A DNA stretch of 64,000 nucleotides from Echinococcus granulosus (Eukaryota > Platyhelminthes > Cestoda > Cyclophyllidea > Taeniidae), in the NCBI RefSeq assembly GCF_000524195.1, contig NW_020170392.1, forward strand, positions 725,590 through 789,589, read 5' to 3'. A model generated the notes under the pieces. It was not told where the DNA came from, did no database searches, and saw only the letters and a list, made by a program, of their open reading frames with translations. Below are positions 11,801 through 25,094 of the stretch, piece by piece; the first letter of the stretch is position 1, and each line of letters opens with the position of its first letter. Position numbers and translations under genes: made by a program.

Positions 11801-14800
11801 AAAGTTCACGACGCACTTTTAAGACGTTTGTAAGTAAAGTGAAGTACTAATGATTTGCAGTCTTTAAGACCTATTGCTGTCTGTTAATATATGATAAGTG
11901 GGTGAATCCATTTGCCCGGTGCTTCCATGACTTTCCCCTCTCAGCTGTTGTAAATCCAACCGATTTGTTCCATCATTCAACCGAAACATTCATGAAAGTC
12001 TTGGGCGACGCGTCATTCTTAATGACGCTTCTCAGTTCTTTATTATCAAGAATAAGCCTTCCTGAACGCGATGTCTATCTTTTTAACCCATTTCTGGGCA
12101 GTAACTTCCACTGTTAAAATTTTGTTGGGCTGTGTGTCATTGTGTTCTTTGAAGGCTTGACACATGATAGGTGACATTTGCATAAAATCACTTATTTGGC
12201 GTTTCTTTCGTTCTTGCTTACTTGGACTAAGTTGTATCAGTCACCATCTCCCTGATAGTTATCAGACTAGTCGGTATTGTAAATCGTCATTCATGCCTGG
12301 CCTACTTTGGTGCAATATGTTTCAGTAGTAAATCATTAAACATAAGATTGTTTACTATTGACCCATGGTGCTAAGTTATTAAGTTTCTCTCATCACTTTA
12401 CCGTCCTCCCTTTTGCTAGGCGTCACCATTTCCGTTCAAACCCGCGTTTGTTTTGAGTGGAGTATGCGAGATATGAGGCGGCATTCCGATTTAGTATGAA
12501 GTGCTGTAGTTGACTGTTCGGGGTCACAGTTGAAGGCTTGCTTTGCTGGGGTTATAGCCTATCAGTGCTTTTTTTATGAGTGTTACATTTTTGACCTCCA
12601 TTTTCCTCAAGGCAAACGCTGGGAAAGAATGTGAATTCGGATGAGGCAGCAGCCATGGGCGCGATCTACCAGGCCGCCTCCAACACTCGCGGTTTTCTGG
12701 TGAAAAAAATCGTCCTTCGCGGGTCAACTCGTTATCCGCTGGCTGTGAGTTCACCCTCACCCTTTCATAAGGTCTCTAATTTGTGTTTTGGACTCATCTT
12801 TCGATCTCTTAATGCAGGTCACTTTACCGCGCATCTCCGCTGACAATGACACAAATTCTGCCGAGGGAGAACTTATCACCCGCGTCCTTTTCCCCGCCAG
12901 TAACCCCTTTCCACAAAAGCGCACCATCAAGTTCCCTCGGCCGCAGAAAGACATCTCCTTCCAGGTTCACTACTCTGAGACCCCTGAAAATCTCTCCAGG
13001 TTAGTTGGCGATAACTTTTCCACTGAAATTATCAGTGGGCACGATCTCATCGCGCGAGTTCTCATCTTTCAGGTACCTTAACAGAGCCGAGGCGGTTATG
13101 AATGTGAGCATCTTGGACGTGAAAGCAGTAATAGAGAAATTTGAGGAGAGTGGACACTCAGCTCAAGCAGTGAAGACTCATCTGGAATTGGATGCTAGCG
13201 GTATCCTCCAGCTCTCCGAGGTCAACCTCATCATGACTCATGAGGAACAGCAAAATAAAAGCAACGGTACGACCTCTACCCTTAAAAGTAAGTTTCACAC
13301 CCTTGTACGCATCTTTTTGCTTGTGTGGTCACACCACTTCATCGTGCCTGTCAGAAGCGAGTTCCCCTATTGTTGTTTGGATCTGTAGCATTCCGCTGGA
13401 TAAATAGTAAGTCAATTGTGTTGCATGCCCTCTTTACTACACCTCCCTTGTAAAGTTTGCAATCGGAAACGTTCCCACTCCCACACACCTACCTGTATTC
13501 ATATTTTGAAATTTTCTTTTATTTTTTGTAAGTTTGAGATTTCTCACGCATTAAGGACTTGCGCAATAGTTCACCCTAGAGATTTTAACTGCTCCATTCG
13601 ACCGACAAAAGTAGTTCATGCGAGCGATTTTTTATTCCATCATGGTAGGCACTAGTGAAGCCTGTTGTTCACCCATTTATTTTGCCGTTTTTGTCCATCC
13701 TTTCTGGCAATTGTTTTCGGCACTAGTTCAGGTTTGATTGCATTTACGCCATTTTGTAAAGTGGTACCTGATTTAGGTGGGCTGCTTACTAGCAGATTAT
13801 TCTCCGCCTACCTCGTATTTTCGAACAGTTATTCCAATTCTTCAGTGGACTAGTATTGCTAAAGCAGAAGCCTGGTACCTCTAACCGTTGTTTGCAGAAA
13901 TGGGCCAAAGAAAATGTCTGTGTGTCTTTTCAAATGTATTTTTCTCTCTTAGAATTCGCCGACGGAATTTCGAATCTCTTTGGATCGGGCGAAAGAAAGG
14001 CATCGGAGGACAAGGCCAAGCCTCCGGATGCGTTGGAGCAAACGAGAGGAGATAACGAGGTTAGTATGTGGGAAAAGACTATACCTTGCATTTCCTGTCA
14101 TTGCTTCGGTTTTGTGTTCACTTGTTGTGTTTTGTTATGTTCTTATGTGAAGACCCAGCCATTGATGCGAAATGACTCAGACGCGACGGCTGCCAATGCA
14201 ACCGCGACTGCTCCACAGACAAAGGTTACTTGCTTTATTTGTTATTTTTACTTGAATGTTACACGTGCCCAATCCGTTGGTAAAATAGTTTTCGCTGGTA
14301 GACTGGGCGAAATCTGATCGTCAGGCAGTGAACCTCCAAGGCTCAATCCAACTGGACTTAATTTTGACCATTTCTTCTCTTCAGACATTGATTCATCCGC
14401 TGTCGTTCCAAGTGCAAATCCTTGATCTTGTGAGTCCCCCAGTGGAGTCTGTCGGTGCATCGATGGCCATGTACGTGGTTTTCATTCCTTTTTCTCCGCC
14501 TTTGAAGGTGTCCGTGCAGCCTGTATTTCTCTATGATGTTGCTGTTATCTCTTTAAACCTACACATTCATCCCCATCACTTTTGATAGTTCTAGTCTAAA
14601 AATCTGTCGTACTGAATGTTTGACATTCAATCGTCAAAATAGCTTCTTTCATCATCATAACGAGCGTTTTTAATCAAAAGAATGGTTTATTTACAAATAG
14701 CTGTGCACAGTTGCTACTAGGCCGTGACAAATGTAGTGCATACTCGCGCATCCTTTAGTGACCGAGATCTGACCATTTTCAATCATTGATATTAATTATG

Positions 14801-17800
14801 ATGAGCAGATTTTTGTGTTGGCCAGATTTAACCAATGCTGATATTTTTTGATCTACTGGACCTGGTTATTAGTCACGTGGTTCGAACTGTAACTGCCTTT
14901 TGAAGTGCTAGCCTTGATACCTTCCAGTTATTGAATCAGCCTTGTCACTTCTTAATCATCTGGTAGGGTTGGTTGGATCATCTCCTGAGGCGTCGGTTCT
15001 ACTCCTTTCCTCAACCTGCTTATTCTTTTTTAGTCTACGGGAATACGATGCCGCCGACAATGAGCGCGACTTGTTGAATGCGGCTAAGAATGATTTGGAA
15101 CGAACAATCTTTACAACTCTGAGCGACATCGAGATTTCCTTTGACAATCATGCCACAGAGGTAGAATTGGAGGCGCTAAGTGCCACCGTCGATGAGACCT
15201 CCCGGTGGTATGATGAGGAAGGACACTACGCGCCCCGATCGGTACTTTTACTCTTTCTCTCCTTCTTGTTCGGTACAAATCTGGTCATGTACTTATTCTT
15301 TCTTGTAACACAAGCATTATGGAGGGGAAGGCGGATATGGGCGGTGTTCTGTGACGCCAATGGCTGCGGATGGAAGATGAACTGAGTGGCTAAACGCACG
15401 ACAGCCATAGTCAGAGCCATGTTTATTTCGTACCATTCAAGCAAAAACATGCCCCTTTTTGAGCCTCCTCTTCTTAAGGGGATAAATGTAATGCGCTGAA
15501 TTTCTATTCACGGCGTGGCATCGCGTCAACTTTGACAGCGTCCGTCTGTCAAGTTTTCTTTCTAGTGTGAGTCTATTCGGGAAATAGTGATTAGGGCATT
15601 TTTGTGTTGGGAGTCACGATGTAACGCTTTCAGTGGATATCCGTGTTACCTTCTGCATACTTCAGCATTCTTCGACTTGATAAAACGGTGCAATGCTTGG
15701 CTTCGGCTCAATTTCATGGCTAATATTCAACCTCATTGAATCGGTAATTAATGGCCTAATTGTGTTTACAAATGTTTAAAATTTTGATTTAGGTCAATGA
15801 TCTCATCCCTCTGTATTAGTCCTATTCTTGTAATCATTGAACAGACACTGGGTCTACATGTAAGTTGGAATTAGAACAAGGTAATTAAGACACTAGAGAT
15901 GGTAGGGCTTTGATTCTTTTCAATGCTGCATTTGGTGACTTCTCGTGTTACTTGTACTCCGTAAAGTAGTGTATCAATTGTAGATTCGCAAATTCCGTGT
16001 TCTCGCTTGCGTAACCAGTCGTAATTCTATCCAAACAGGCCCTTATGGAACTTTAAGCGTCATAGTTTATGTTAGCGGTATGGACGAGCCACAGTGCTGG
16101 GAGCGTTGGCTGTTTTAATCACAAACGCAGTCGAATGCATTAAACCGCATCGCATCGGTACATCTTATTAGTCTTCTTGCATGCATTCTGTTCGGAAGTA
16201 TTGGTGAAGGATTTTTAGCTCTTATACGCCTATAAGTAACTTCATTGGGGCTGGTAGTGCGAGTTTTATGATCGGTTAAATGCCGGAGCGACGTTCTGGC
16301 GTCTCCCCTTCCCATCATTCACTCTTTTTTAATATAAAGCGTTTGCTGATGGAATTTTAGGGGGAGGGGGACCGATTATCACAGTCTCAATGTCCCATTG
16401 AACTGGCCATTGGGACTGTTGCTCATAAGCTAAGTCTATTTTATTATTTTTAACTCAACCAGTCCATTCCCCACACAACTTGGTGTGACACATTATGCTA
16501 AACTGTTCGGAAACATTTCACGAACTTGTGATACTGGACTGGGGTGAGACTATTAAGGCAATCCGTGCGTGTGACACCACTAATGAAAGTGTTAGTTCAA
16601 GGCGCTAACAGCTGTCAAGTCATGCTAATGTGTCGGGGCAGCTTATTTAGCATAAAGGCGATCACGTGACATTCGAGTAATCACCACTTTTTTTCTAGTT
16701 TCATTGCTTAAACAAATGCGCATCGACTGTTGCCATAATCACCATTCTTTTTCGTCTCATAGGTGGTGGAGGAGCATTTGGCCAAGCTGCGCGAAGTCGT
16801 GGATCCCTACAAGCGTCGGGTGCGGGCCTTTGCGGAGCTGCCAGCAGCCATGACCAAGCTGGAAGAATTGTTGACCTCCAAGGCGCAGGCTATCGGCATT
16901 GTAATGCGTGCCAATAGTGCACTCGAGACTGTCACTGCCTCAGAGTTCGTCCAGGCCCTCAACGAAACGCTTGGAAAGGAGGAGGAGGAGAAGAAAGTGG
17001 GTCTCCCCATCTATACCCAGGAGGAGGTTGAGGCACTAAGGAAACTCATTGCCGAGACTCAGGTGCGTTTCTGTTTGGTGAGCAGGGCATAGAGAGACTG
17101 AAAATCTTTTTGCATGTTATCCTCCGTACTTCTTATAACTTGTAAGCAATGGCAAGCAGTTTATTCGGGGTCAACGACCTATGAAAGTATCATTTACCGC
17201 CAATTTTCGCATGCTTTGAAGCGATATTGGCAGATGCAGTTGTCGAGCTTCCCTTGAGAGTGTATTTATCTGAGATATTGAGGTTTTGAAATCCTCAAAG
17301 TCAAAGCCGACATACTAGGTAGAACTATTGGAGTATGCATGAGTTTTTCAATTTCAGTGGATTTCTGCTGCAAAAAAGTTATGTGAGGCGTGTTGGTGAT
17401 TAACTATCGAAATAGCTAGCAGGTAAGGCAGACCAGCATTGGCGCTTGGCAGGATCATGATTCGCCCAAGCGCACTTTGTTCGCAGATGCAGCTCTCCTC
17501 AAAGTATGCTTAAGGACAGAATGTGAACACCTGCTCACCAAACTCACCTAGCCACCAACCGGCTATCACGTCTTACGAGTTGTATCTGACCGCCTCTTTC
17601 ATTCTGAGAAACTCCTCAAGATGGGATAGTTGATTCGATAAGCACAAGTGCTCCGGTAAACGACTTCGTTGTTTCTTACTTTAGCGTACTATTAAAAATC
17701 GTTTGCTTCATACATAGTTTATGGAGCATCCAATCGCCAGAGTTATTTGTATTTCCACTCTTTTTACTACCGAGAGACATGAAGAATTGAGATGGCCGAA

Positions 17801-20329
17801 TTTGTCACCGTATTCTATTCTCTTATTTGAGGTGTACTAGAACCAGCCTTCGAATCGAAATAGACACGATTAGTTGAAAGTAACCGAAAATGGTATTAAA
17901 ATAAGGCTCGCTACCTACTACCTAAGGTGAAAAGGGAGGTGTTACGTATTACACCTGGGCTGTTTGCTTGCTGTCTTCCTCCGTCTTGCGGTAGTAATTT
18001 AGACGCAATTGGTGCAGTTAATTATCGTGTCACTCTATGGTTGGCACACAATTTATCGGTGTGCGCACTAGCGAATGGCCTTACATATGTGTAAAGTTCT
18101 TTTCGACTTTGTCTTGCATCACTTCATGTAATCCAGTAAGTTCCTAAACGTAAACGCTGTCAGCCAAGGGTTACTATTCTGTTGCAGCCTGTATTCCTCC
18201 ATCTTTTTTGCTCCACTCCATTTCTCTGTCTGGGCGCTATTCGGTTGCTGGGACCGTAGAGGAGACCACTTCTTTCAATAATTCGTGTGTCTGCATATAG
18301 GCACTTTGGGCAGGCTCACAATGGCCGTTCCCAAAGCTATCGCATCACTCAGATGCATACGATTAGCCATTGACATGGACTTTGTGGCATCTAGCTTTGG
18401 TATCAAGCAAATAAAACTAGGCTTTTTTCATTCCATTATCGCTGCTACCCATGCAGCGCTCTGAGACATCCCTGAAGAACTACTAAAATACACTATTATG
18501 GGAAGTTCATTACTAATGTACAGGTTTGAGTAAATCAAATGTAGTGCCACTAGTATGGTGACTGGGAGCATTTGGAAGTCGTAATTACAGTCACTTGTCT
18601 AAACAGAATTGGCCAAGTAATCTGTACGATTGAAAACACGCCAGACAATAGGTGAGAAAAGGGGCAATCTGGTTCTCATCCCTTTACTCTTCTCTCTCCC
18701 CAGACGTGGTTGATGGAGGTGCGCACGTTGTTGGCGAACTGTGACCGCAGGGCGGACCCCCCAGTGCGTCTGGTGACGGTGATGGAGCGTACGGCGGCGC
18801 TGGATGCGAAACTTGATTATTTTGGGCATAAGGGGGAGATTTGGTTCACCACCTACAAGCGCCTCTTCGATATCAAGAAGCTTGCCCTTGCTGAGGCTGC
18901 TCGTAAAGCTGAAATCGCTGGCAGTAAGTGCTTTCTTTGCTCGGGGGGGATGAATTCTTTTGATAATTCTTGTAAAAATAGTCACCAAGATATGTGCTTC
19001 CTTCTATTTCTGACCGGCCACTTTTCCCGATTTCTAACTCTCCTCTTTGGTGACGTCACTCTTTAGATCCTCAAAAGTTGTTGGGATTCGTGCATGTCTA
19101 GTTTGATTCGCACATTTTCGAGGTGAAATTGGCTTTCTTGTCCCATATTTAAGGTGTATTAAAACGTGTCTGAATCGGGGTGAAGCGGCCCTATTAAACT
19201 CGACACCTAACACGCTACAAAGGTGACTTCGTTGCCCACTTTCTAGGTCTGAAGGAGGGGTCAGGCAAAGTGACAAAAGAGATGCTCTTGTGGGTCCACT
19301 GTATACATCGCCCTATTGATGACGTTTACTATCTGCGACAATAAAATAGCCTTTCTCTTCAAAATGATTCGCACTGTGTGCAAATGAACCTCTAGTAGGC
19401 AGTGTAACGGAAGTCGGATTTCGTTTCCGGTCTCTTGGAGCTGCCTTCTTCTAGGCGTAGATTCTTTGGATGATTAGTTAAAGATGGGCTTTGGTTGACC
19501 TCCAAATCCCCTAGTAGGTGGCCCGGCTCTTACTTCAGACGTTTGGATGGTATCGGGATTCACCATTGCCCACATTTTGTGTACCCAAGTGAAAACTTTT
19601 ACCTTTTGTCCGAATTCCCACGCTTGCAGAAAAAGGGTCTTTTTCCATGGAAAAATCCAGCGTAGTGGACAGATTTACCAATGCTGATTGAATTTTTAAC
19701 ATTGTAGACGCGACTGCGGAAAATGCTACGGTCGTTGAAGCTCCTCAAGTGGAAGAAGGTAAAAATTTATCGGCATTTTATCGCTATGAAATTATAGCGT
19801 TAGTTACTTTTGTCCTCCTTTTTGCTTAGTCTACTTGACACACGGATTTCCTTAATGCTTTTTATACAAGTTTTTTGGACTGTGGGTAATCTCTACCTGA
19901 TTTCTTTTCCGTGGATTGCGAAACATTGCCCGTTTTCCATGGTCTAAGTCTTTTTTTCCATCCATTGCCTGCCAATTTAAATTACATTATTTTGGTATCG
20001 AAGCGGCCCACGGCTACCTCTTCTTAAGCGGGTTAACTCCCTTCCTATTCCCTTTATTGTTCATCTTACCTTGTGGTAGAAGAGCCTTAGTGTAACTTGT
20101 AGTTTAAAGTTCGTCTGGTGATTTCTGCTCTTTCAAAATGCGGTCCCTAATTTATTATTTCATCGAAAACTTTATTTTAGAGCAATCAGCCACCGAGGAG
20201 TCTGAGACCATTCCAGAACCTAAGAGTGAGTACTCATGTTTAAGTACTACCTGTCTTCAAACTCGATCGTTTATTTTTTGGCAGAAGTGCTTAACAAGAA
20301 TGCCACTTTATCCAGTTACACTTTCGTAG
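5836..20329 (+). CDS. HYOU1: Hypoxia up-regulated protein 1 (GRP170, Hsp110/Grp170-type ER chaperone)
   Basis: Large ER-lumen Hsp70-superfamily chaperone and nucleotide exchange factor for BiP. Exons: 5836-5961, 5997-6028, 6059-6137, 6552-6703, 6740-6816, 6893-7123, 7239-7308, 7496-7682, 9789-10027, 12612-12744, 12818-12999, 13073-13287, 13953-14059, 14153-14224, 14385-14470, 15034-15241, 16763-17062, 18704-18923, 19708-19758, 20181-20225. Phases agree across all of them, giving at least 937 codons (human 999). The N-terminus MFHFDMSFVISLCLLFALPF is a signal peptide, followed by the ATPase phosphate-1 motif MAIDLGTDVTKVAVV. Other landmarks are AVITVPSYFTQAERRAVLRS, the adenosine motif VIVFGGGSRIPVIQ and GKNVNSDEAAAMGAIYQAA. 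An acidic, NxT-rich linker (exons 13-14) and a helical C-terminal domain follow. The end is uncertain: reading through exon 20 stops at 20329, while an alternative exon from 20286 adds KVLNKNATL. I found no KDEL-type tail. Confidence 0.93.
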
Positions 20330-21461
20330 ACCCTAAATCGTGGTCATTTTCGTGGTGTCTTCCTCATTTATTCTTCTGGTACACTTTCATTTCAAATCAT
20401 GTGTATTGTCTCTTTGGGGCCCTGGTTGTTATCATGGTGAAGCAGCTCGAATGCCTCACAGCTCCATCTTGCCTTCATTTTGAAGATCGGCATTACATGT
20501 GCCTTATACACAGCTTTTTGTATTTTTCTTTAAGAATTATTTCTTTTTCGGTCAAGGGGTTGACGAACAGTTAGAGACTTTTTTATCGCCTTTTAGCTAC
20601 TACTCCGCGATCAGACTTGTAACCGCCTGCGAGGTTCGCACAACGCAGAGGGCACACACGCACATATTCCACTTTGTACACCTTCGTTCCCCCCTCCCCT
20701 TCCCCTCGAAGGTGGGCTGCTTCCCTTTTATTTTATTAGCGCCCTCGCGGCTGCGCTGCTGTCATTCCCATCGTTTCACTCGTCTCGTTCACGCCGTCTT
20801 TGTGTAAATACAACCACTGTGTGCGAAGCTTTGTGACGCCTTTGCATTAACAACGGTGTGTGTTATTCCCCCAACAGAGCACCCTGACAAATCGCTGCCG
20901 TAGGGTGTGTCTATAGTTGAATAAGCGAATTTGGGAGACGGTGATGTGCCAGCATGAAGTGGGGAGCCAATGAATGGGCTGCCTTTGTTTATGAGTTCGT
21001 GTGGATAGGGGATCGTTGGGATGAATAAATAAGTCGATCAAAGAAAAACTAAGGGATTGCAAACTAGAAAGTCATCACCGTTTCCAGTGCTACTTCGGTG
21101 CCTCGAGTGAGGAATTTCATGTGGCGTCCGCGTGTGTGTCGTTGAAACTGATCGTGATTCGGATAGTAAATTTGAAGGTTTTGGTGCCGCGGCTAAATGA
21201 ATTACACTCAGTTGGGACCCGCAGTTGCTGTTGGGATGCTCACAACGCCAAAATATCGTTTCTGGCCAAAAATAGGAAAGTAGTGAGGATTTCGAATTCT
21301 ACATGATCATTCCCAAGCTTGACTCGGTTCTAAAGGCGCGGAAACTTGCTAAATCTGTTGACGATTTCGAAAAGGTGCAGTAGCAGAAATTGCCACCAAG
21401 AAACGGACGCATTACACTCAGGAAGTTGCTCTATTTTTGATCATTAAAATTTACTTGTCAC
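20330..21461. other. intergenic region after HYOU1
   Basis: AT-rich sequence with short pyrimidine-rich stretches around 20.68-20.77 kb. The missing C-terminal exon(s) of HYOU1, including any ER-retention tetrapeptide, may lie here, but I could not identify them. No other gene is supported. Confidence 0.35.
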
Positions 21462-21620
21462 TGATAACATTGCGACACTAATTGTTTACTTCTTCGTTTT
21501 TGTTTCACGGGCACTGAAGGCTGCGAGATTCCACTTCTGCTGAGCGGCGTAACCTACAGGTCATCCCTGTAGCCCACAGCTCTTCTCTACGCCTCTTCAG
21601 AGAAGTCTGGAGACTCTACA
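21462..21620 (+). repeat. solo LTR of the TRIM-like family (copy A)
   Basis: About 159 bp beginning TGATAACATTG and ending CTCTACA. It shares the family layout: a start resembling TGTAATA, the block TTTACTTCTTCGTTTTTG, a middle segment with paired CTGTAG motifs, and an end in CTTCAGAGAAGTCTGGAGAC. It is diverged and shows no clear target-site duplication. Direction is set by comparison with copies that retain internal sequence. Confidence 0.75.
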
Positions 21621-22285
21621 GCGATGGCAGCCAAAAGCAAAATCAATCCTAAAGAATAACTCTTCTAATTTCTATTAATTAATCCTAAACCTTAACGCGA
21701 AGGAAGAAGGGTATGTACTGCGGACTGGCAAATCCGTAATTATCCCTAACAGTGGCGTTGAAAATAACGTCTTCCTTCGGCAACTACCCCAGTCCCGTGT
21801 TTTGCAGGAAGGCTATTACCAACTGAAGCGACACTAGCCGTGAACCACCTAGAAAAGTTCGTTACGGAGCTATCTACGGTACCGGTATGAAAATGTCAAC
21901 TAAGTAAACACGCGATACCTCCATCGCCCTACTAGCTGGATGGAACCCAGATAGATAGATGGCTGGACATACGCGAAACCTCATTTTCACGAAACTATTT
22001 TAAGCCCCGTCCTTTGGACCGGTGTTCTTACGACTGTTGATGGACATTCCCCCCTCCCCCGATATATTTTTCAAACAGGAGGAAACTCAAGATCCTGTGG
22101 GAGTTTTAAGGGAAATCAGTTACGCTTCTATCAAATATCTTCTCATTTGCATGCAAATGTGATGACGGGTGCGGATGATCTGTTGAGGAGGAAGGTTTTC
22201 TTACAGCACCGACGCCGTTGTGATCGTGGGCACAGAAGGTTGGTTAAGGCAGCTCCGAAGGCGACGATCAAAAGGAGAGAGGCTG
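21621..22285. other. spacer between two solo LTRs
   Basis: No gene is supported. Short polypyrimidine and polypurine tracts, and one GATAGATAGATGG-like run near 21950. Confidence 0.3.
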
Positions 22286-22480
22286 TGTAATACCTTGATT
22301 CCTTCCTTAACGCTGCATTTGAGTTTCGCGAGCACTCAAAGCTCCGCCCTTACACTTCTGCCGGGTGGCATGGCCTCCAAGCCATGCCTGTAGTCCCCAA
22401 CCATCCTGTGTGTCGGCAGTACACATTCTGCCCAAGTATTATGCCTCATTCCTTCTTTAGGGAAGTCTCAGGGCGCTCCA
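22286..22480 (+). repeat. solo LTR of the TRIM-like family (copy B), well preserved
   Basis: 195 bp starting TGTAATACCTTG and ending GGGCGCTCCA. It contains an inverted repeat, GGCATGGC (22367-22374) and GCCATGCC (22381-22388), around a 6-base loop, which would fold into a hairpin. The CCCAAGTATTATGCC and TTTAGGGAAGTCTCAGGGCG blocks recur in the other copies. It is the clearest single LTR for building a family consensus. Confidence 0.82.
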
Positions 22481-23986
22481 TGAACATTAATTTGGTATTA
22501 AAGTCATTAGCAAATAAAATGCTTTGATAATCCGCCTGTCATCATTTAATTTCTTTTATAAAAGCTGCAAGTTTTTATATTTCTACCTTTACTATGCCAT
22601 AAGAGTGAGTTTTAGGCATTTTCTAAAGGTATGTGGAACTCATCGGTGCTTGATCACAAAAAAACTGTAACGTCTGCAAGTCACTCCACCAGTTTTGCGT
22701 AAATTAAGGTGATTCGCTGCACTACCTCTGGATGTTTTGTCAACTGATCCGAGTTGTTACTTGTAAGGATGCTTTTCCCTCCCATTGACGTCAGCGCTCT
22801 CAAGGTGGACTACAATGGGCTACTGAGGCTTCGAAAGGTCGCCAAATTTATAGTCTCTGCATTTACTAATGTTGTAGGCGGATACCAGAGAATTCGAAAG
22901 ACAAGCGTTTACGTTATTATTTATGGCGATGTAATTAAATCCCCTACATAGCTCTTTGATAATTATGTGTAAATTTTGATGTTGTTGGATTCTAGTCGTC
23001 CCTCCTGGACCCCGGGTTGGTCACTCCCAATTGTCTCTGTGAACGTTCTACAACTGAATTCCATCCGGACGAAATTCGAAGAGATAATATTGAAAGATTA
23101 GATCACTAAATGCAAAAGATCTGACTTATGATCAAAAGTTGGTTTTCCTATACTTCTGATACTAAGCGCAATGACATCCATTCAAAGTAGACGGCTTGGA
23201 TGCTTTCGACAGTTGTCCTTACGTGTGCTGATAACAAAATAGTAAGTTGTTTTTAGGATCTTTTTACCTGAAATAACTGATCTTAGTCACTCTAAATGAC
23301 GTGCTTGTTGTGTTGAATATATCATGACAGCGATCCAGAGCGCAATGGCCCCAATCCACCTGTCGTATTGTCGTGGAGTTCACTTTATCAAGGACATTGG
23401 CTGATCGAGCCTTTGGCAACGGAACGCTTTTTCCTTAAGCACCTGCTTAAATTCACGTGCCCTTCTCGTTGCTACGTTGGTAGTGTGGAGCTCTATGTCT
23501 GGCCTCTCGGCCTTTCTGTGCTTTTCCGATAAAGGTGCTCTGCTGGACTCATGTGTCTTGTAATGCCGTAAAGACGAGCCGGACCTCGGCACCTCTTGTT
23601 ACCCTTTTTGCTGACCCTGCCAAAGTCTATCCTATAGGTGGTAGTTGCAAATTTTTATCGAAGGTTGAAGCAGTAACAGTAAAAATCAAAATATCGAAGG
23701 TGAAATTCCGGATAGTCTCGTTTCCTAGTTTAATATGGCGATAAATCCGGCACTAACTACCTCCCAATGGAACATGCTTCCTGTCCACCATGATTTCCAT
23801 GCCTCAGTAAGGAGCGCGTCTACTGATCACCTCACATGTACATGTTTGAGAATGAAAATACCTGTGAAGACTTCAGTATTTGTCGCAGCCATTAGCATCG
23901 AATTCTTACCAACATGATTCTTGTCCCTATTCATTATTTATTGTTTCAAAGTCCACGCCCTCTCCAGTGATTGGCCGGCCTAGAGA
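22481..23986. other. intergenic region before dynein light chain 1
   Basis: No gene is supported and no repeat is recognised. The small open frames here look random in composition. Confidence 0.35.
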
Positions 23987-24375
23987 ATGCACTCAGCATT
24001 CAATGGCATCGGTAAATTCAACGAAGGCACTGACAACATGAGCGACTGGTTGACCGATGAGTTCACCGCAGGTGCTCTGGTGGCAATTGCCAACGCCACA
24101 AGGAACAGCGATAAGGCGAAGGAGATCGCTATTTCCATTAAGGATCAAATGGAGGCCCACTTTGATGGGCCCTGGCAGGTCATTGTCGGAGCTGATTTTG
24201 CAAGATGACGCCGTACAACCTCACTTTTTGTCTTATTAAAATTCATTCAAAGCGGTATCCTTTTGTTACACTTCCCGTGACCTTATCTCTGACCTAACGC
24301 TCTCACTTTACCCAGATCGAAATGACCCATCAAGTTTTGGCAAGTGTTGCGGCGGTCGCATTTGGCATAAAGTGA
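23987..24375 (+). CDS. dynein light chain-like gene with unusual splice junction (possible pseudogene)
   Basis: Member of the LC8/DLC family, which is expanded in flatworms and often tegument-associated. Exon 1 encodes MSDWLTDEFTAGALVAIANA, EIAISIKDQMEAHFDGPWQV and IVGADF, matching the LC8 helix pair and the WHCIVGRNF strand. Continuing straight on stops at TGA 24206-24208 (GADFAR*). In the sister gene at 26892 the intron starts right after this motif with AG|gtgagc; here the homologous bases read AG|atgacg, so the GT donor is gone. If a GC donor at 24200 is used (TTTT|GCAAGA), splicing to 24316 after ttacccag gives DF-IEMTHQVLASVAAVAFGI K with a stop at 24375. That restores the family's VTHE-like motif, one residue short. 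AATAAA lies at 24562. It is either a GC-AG intron or a decaying copy; the DLC identity itself is firm. Confidence 0.65.
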
Positions 24376-25094
24376 AGCCTTTTTCTTAATTGTATTGGGA
24401 TTACGGTGGAGGATGAAAAGTTCTTCTACGGGAAAAAGAATAAGTTCACAATCCACATTTTCAAAGCTGGGTGAAATTGATGCACAAATTGTTTGAACTA
24501 CTGCAGCTTCTATTTCACTAATACAAATGTCCTACTTTAAAATTCCGATTTTTTTGTCTCAAATAAATTATAATGAAGCTTTTGAAAATTGTCAAATTGC
24601 CAAGACAATCGATGAGTGGCACATTTGGGCTGTTGACCTGCTGTTACCTATTTGGCTTGGTCTAACGACCTCATGAAGGCATTAGTGATGCATAAGCAAG
24701 AATTATTTGCCACTCTGAGAAGGGTATGCAGTGTTAAAGGTAACACCTATAGCCACCTTCGACCGTCTCCCTTCATCCAGAATCTCATCCAACTTTTTCA
24801 ACAGATATATCTGCAACTTAAGACCCCAATCATGGAATATCTGATGTCTAGAGGTGTTAAACTGGGACGTCGACAGCTCAGGGACTTCAGTCTGGTTTTT
24901 TTGTTTTTTTACTTTCAAACTGTTTATAAAATTAATACTTCGTTTGCAGTTACCATCTTCTTAAGCCATTTTAAAATTTATACGAGATCCTAGAAATTAC
25001 TCTTGAATTCCTATTCTACCTCAACACAAAACAAAGCAGTGAAGACATAGGTACGGAAAAATTTGCAATGTGCCCGATGAAAGTTCTTTTTGGT
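24376..25094. other. intergenic region
   Basis: AT-rich, with no gene supported. An AATAAA at 24562-24567 could serve the upstream dynein-light-chain-like gene. Confidence 0.35.
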
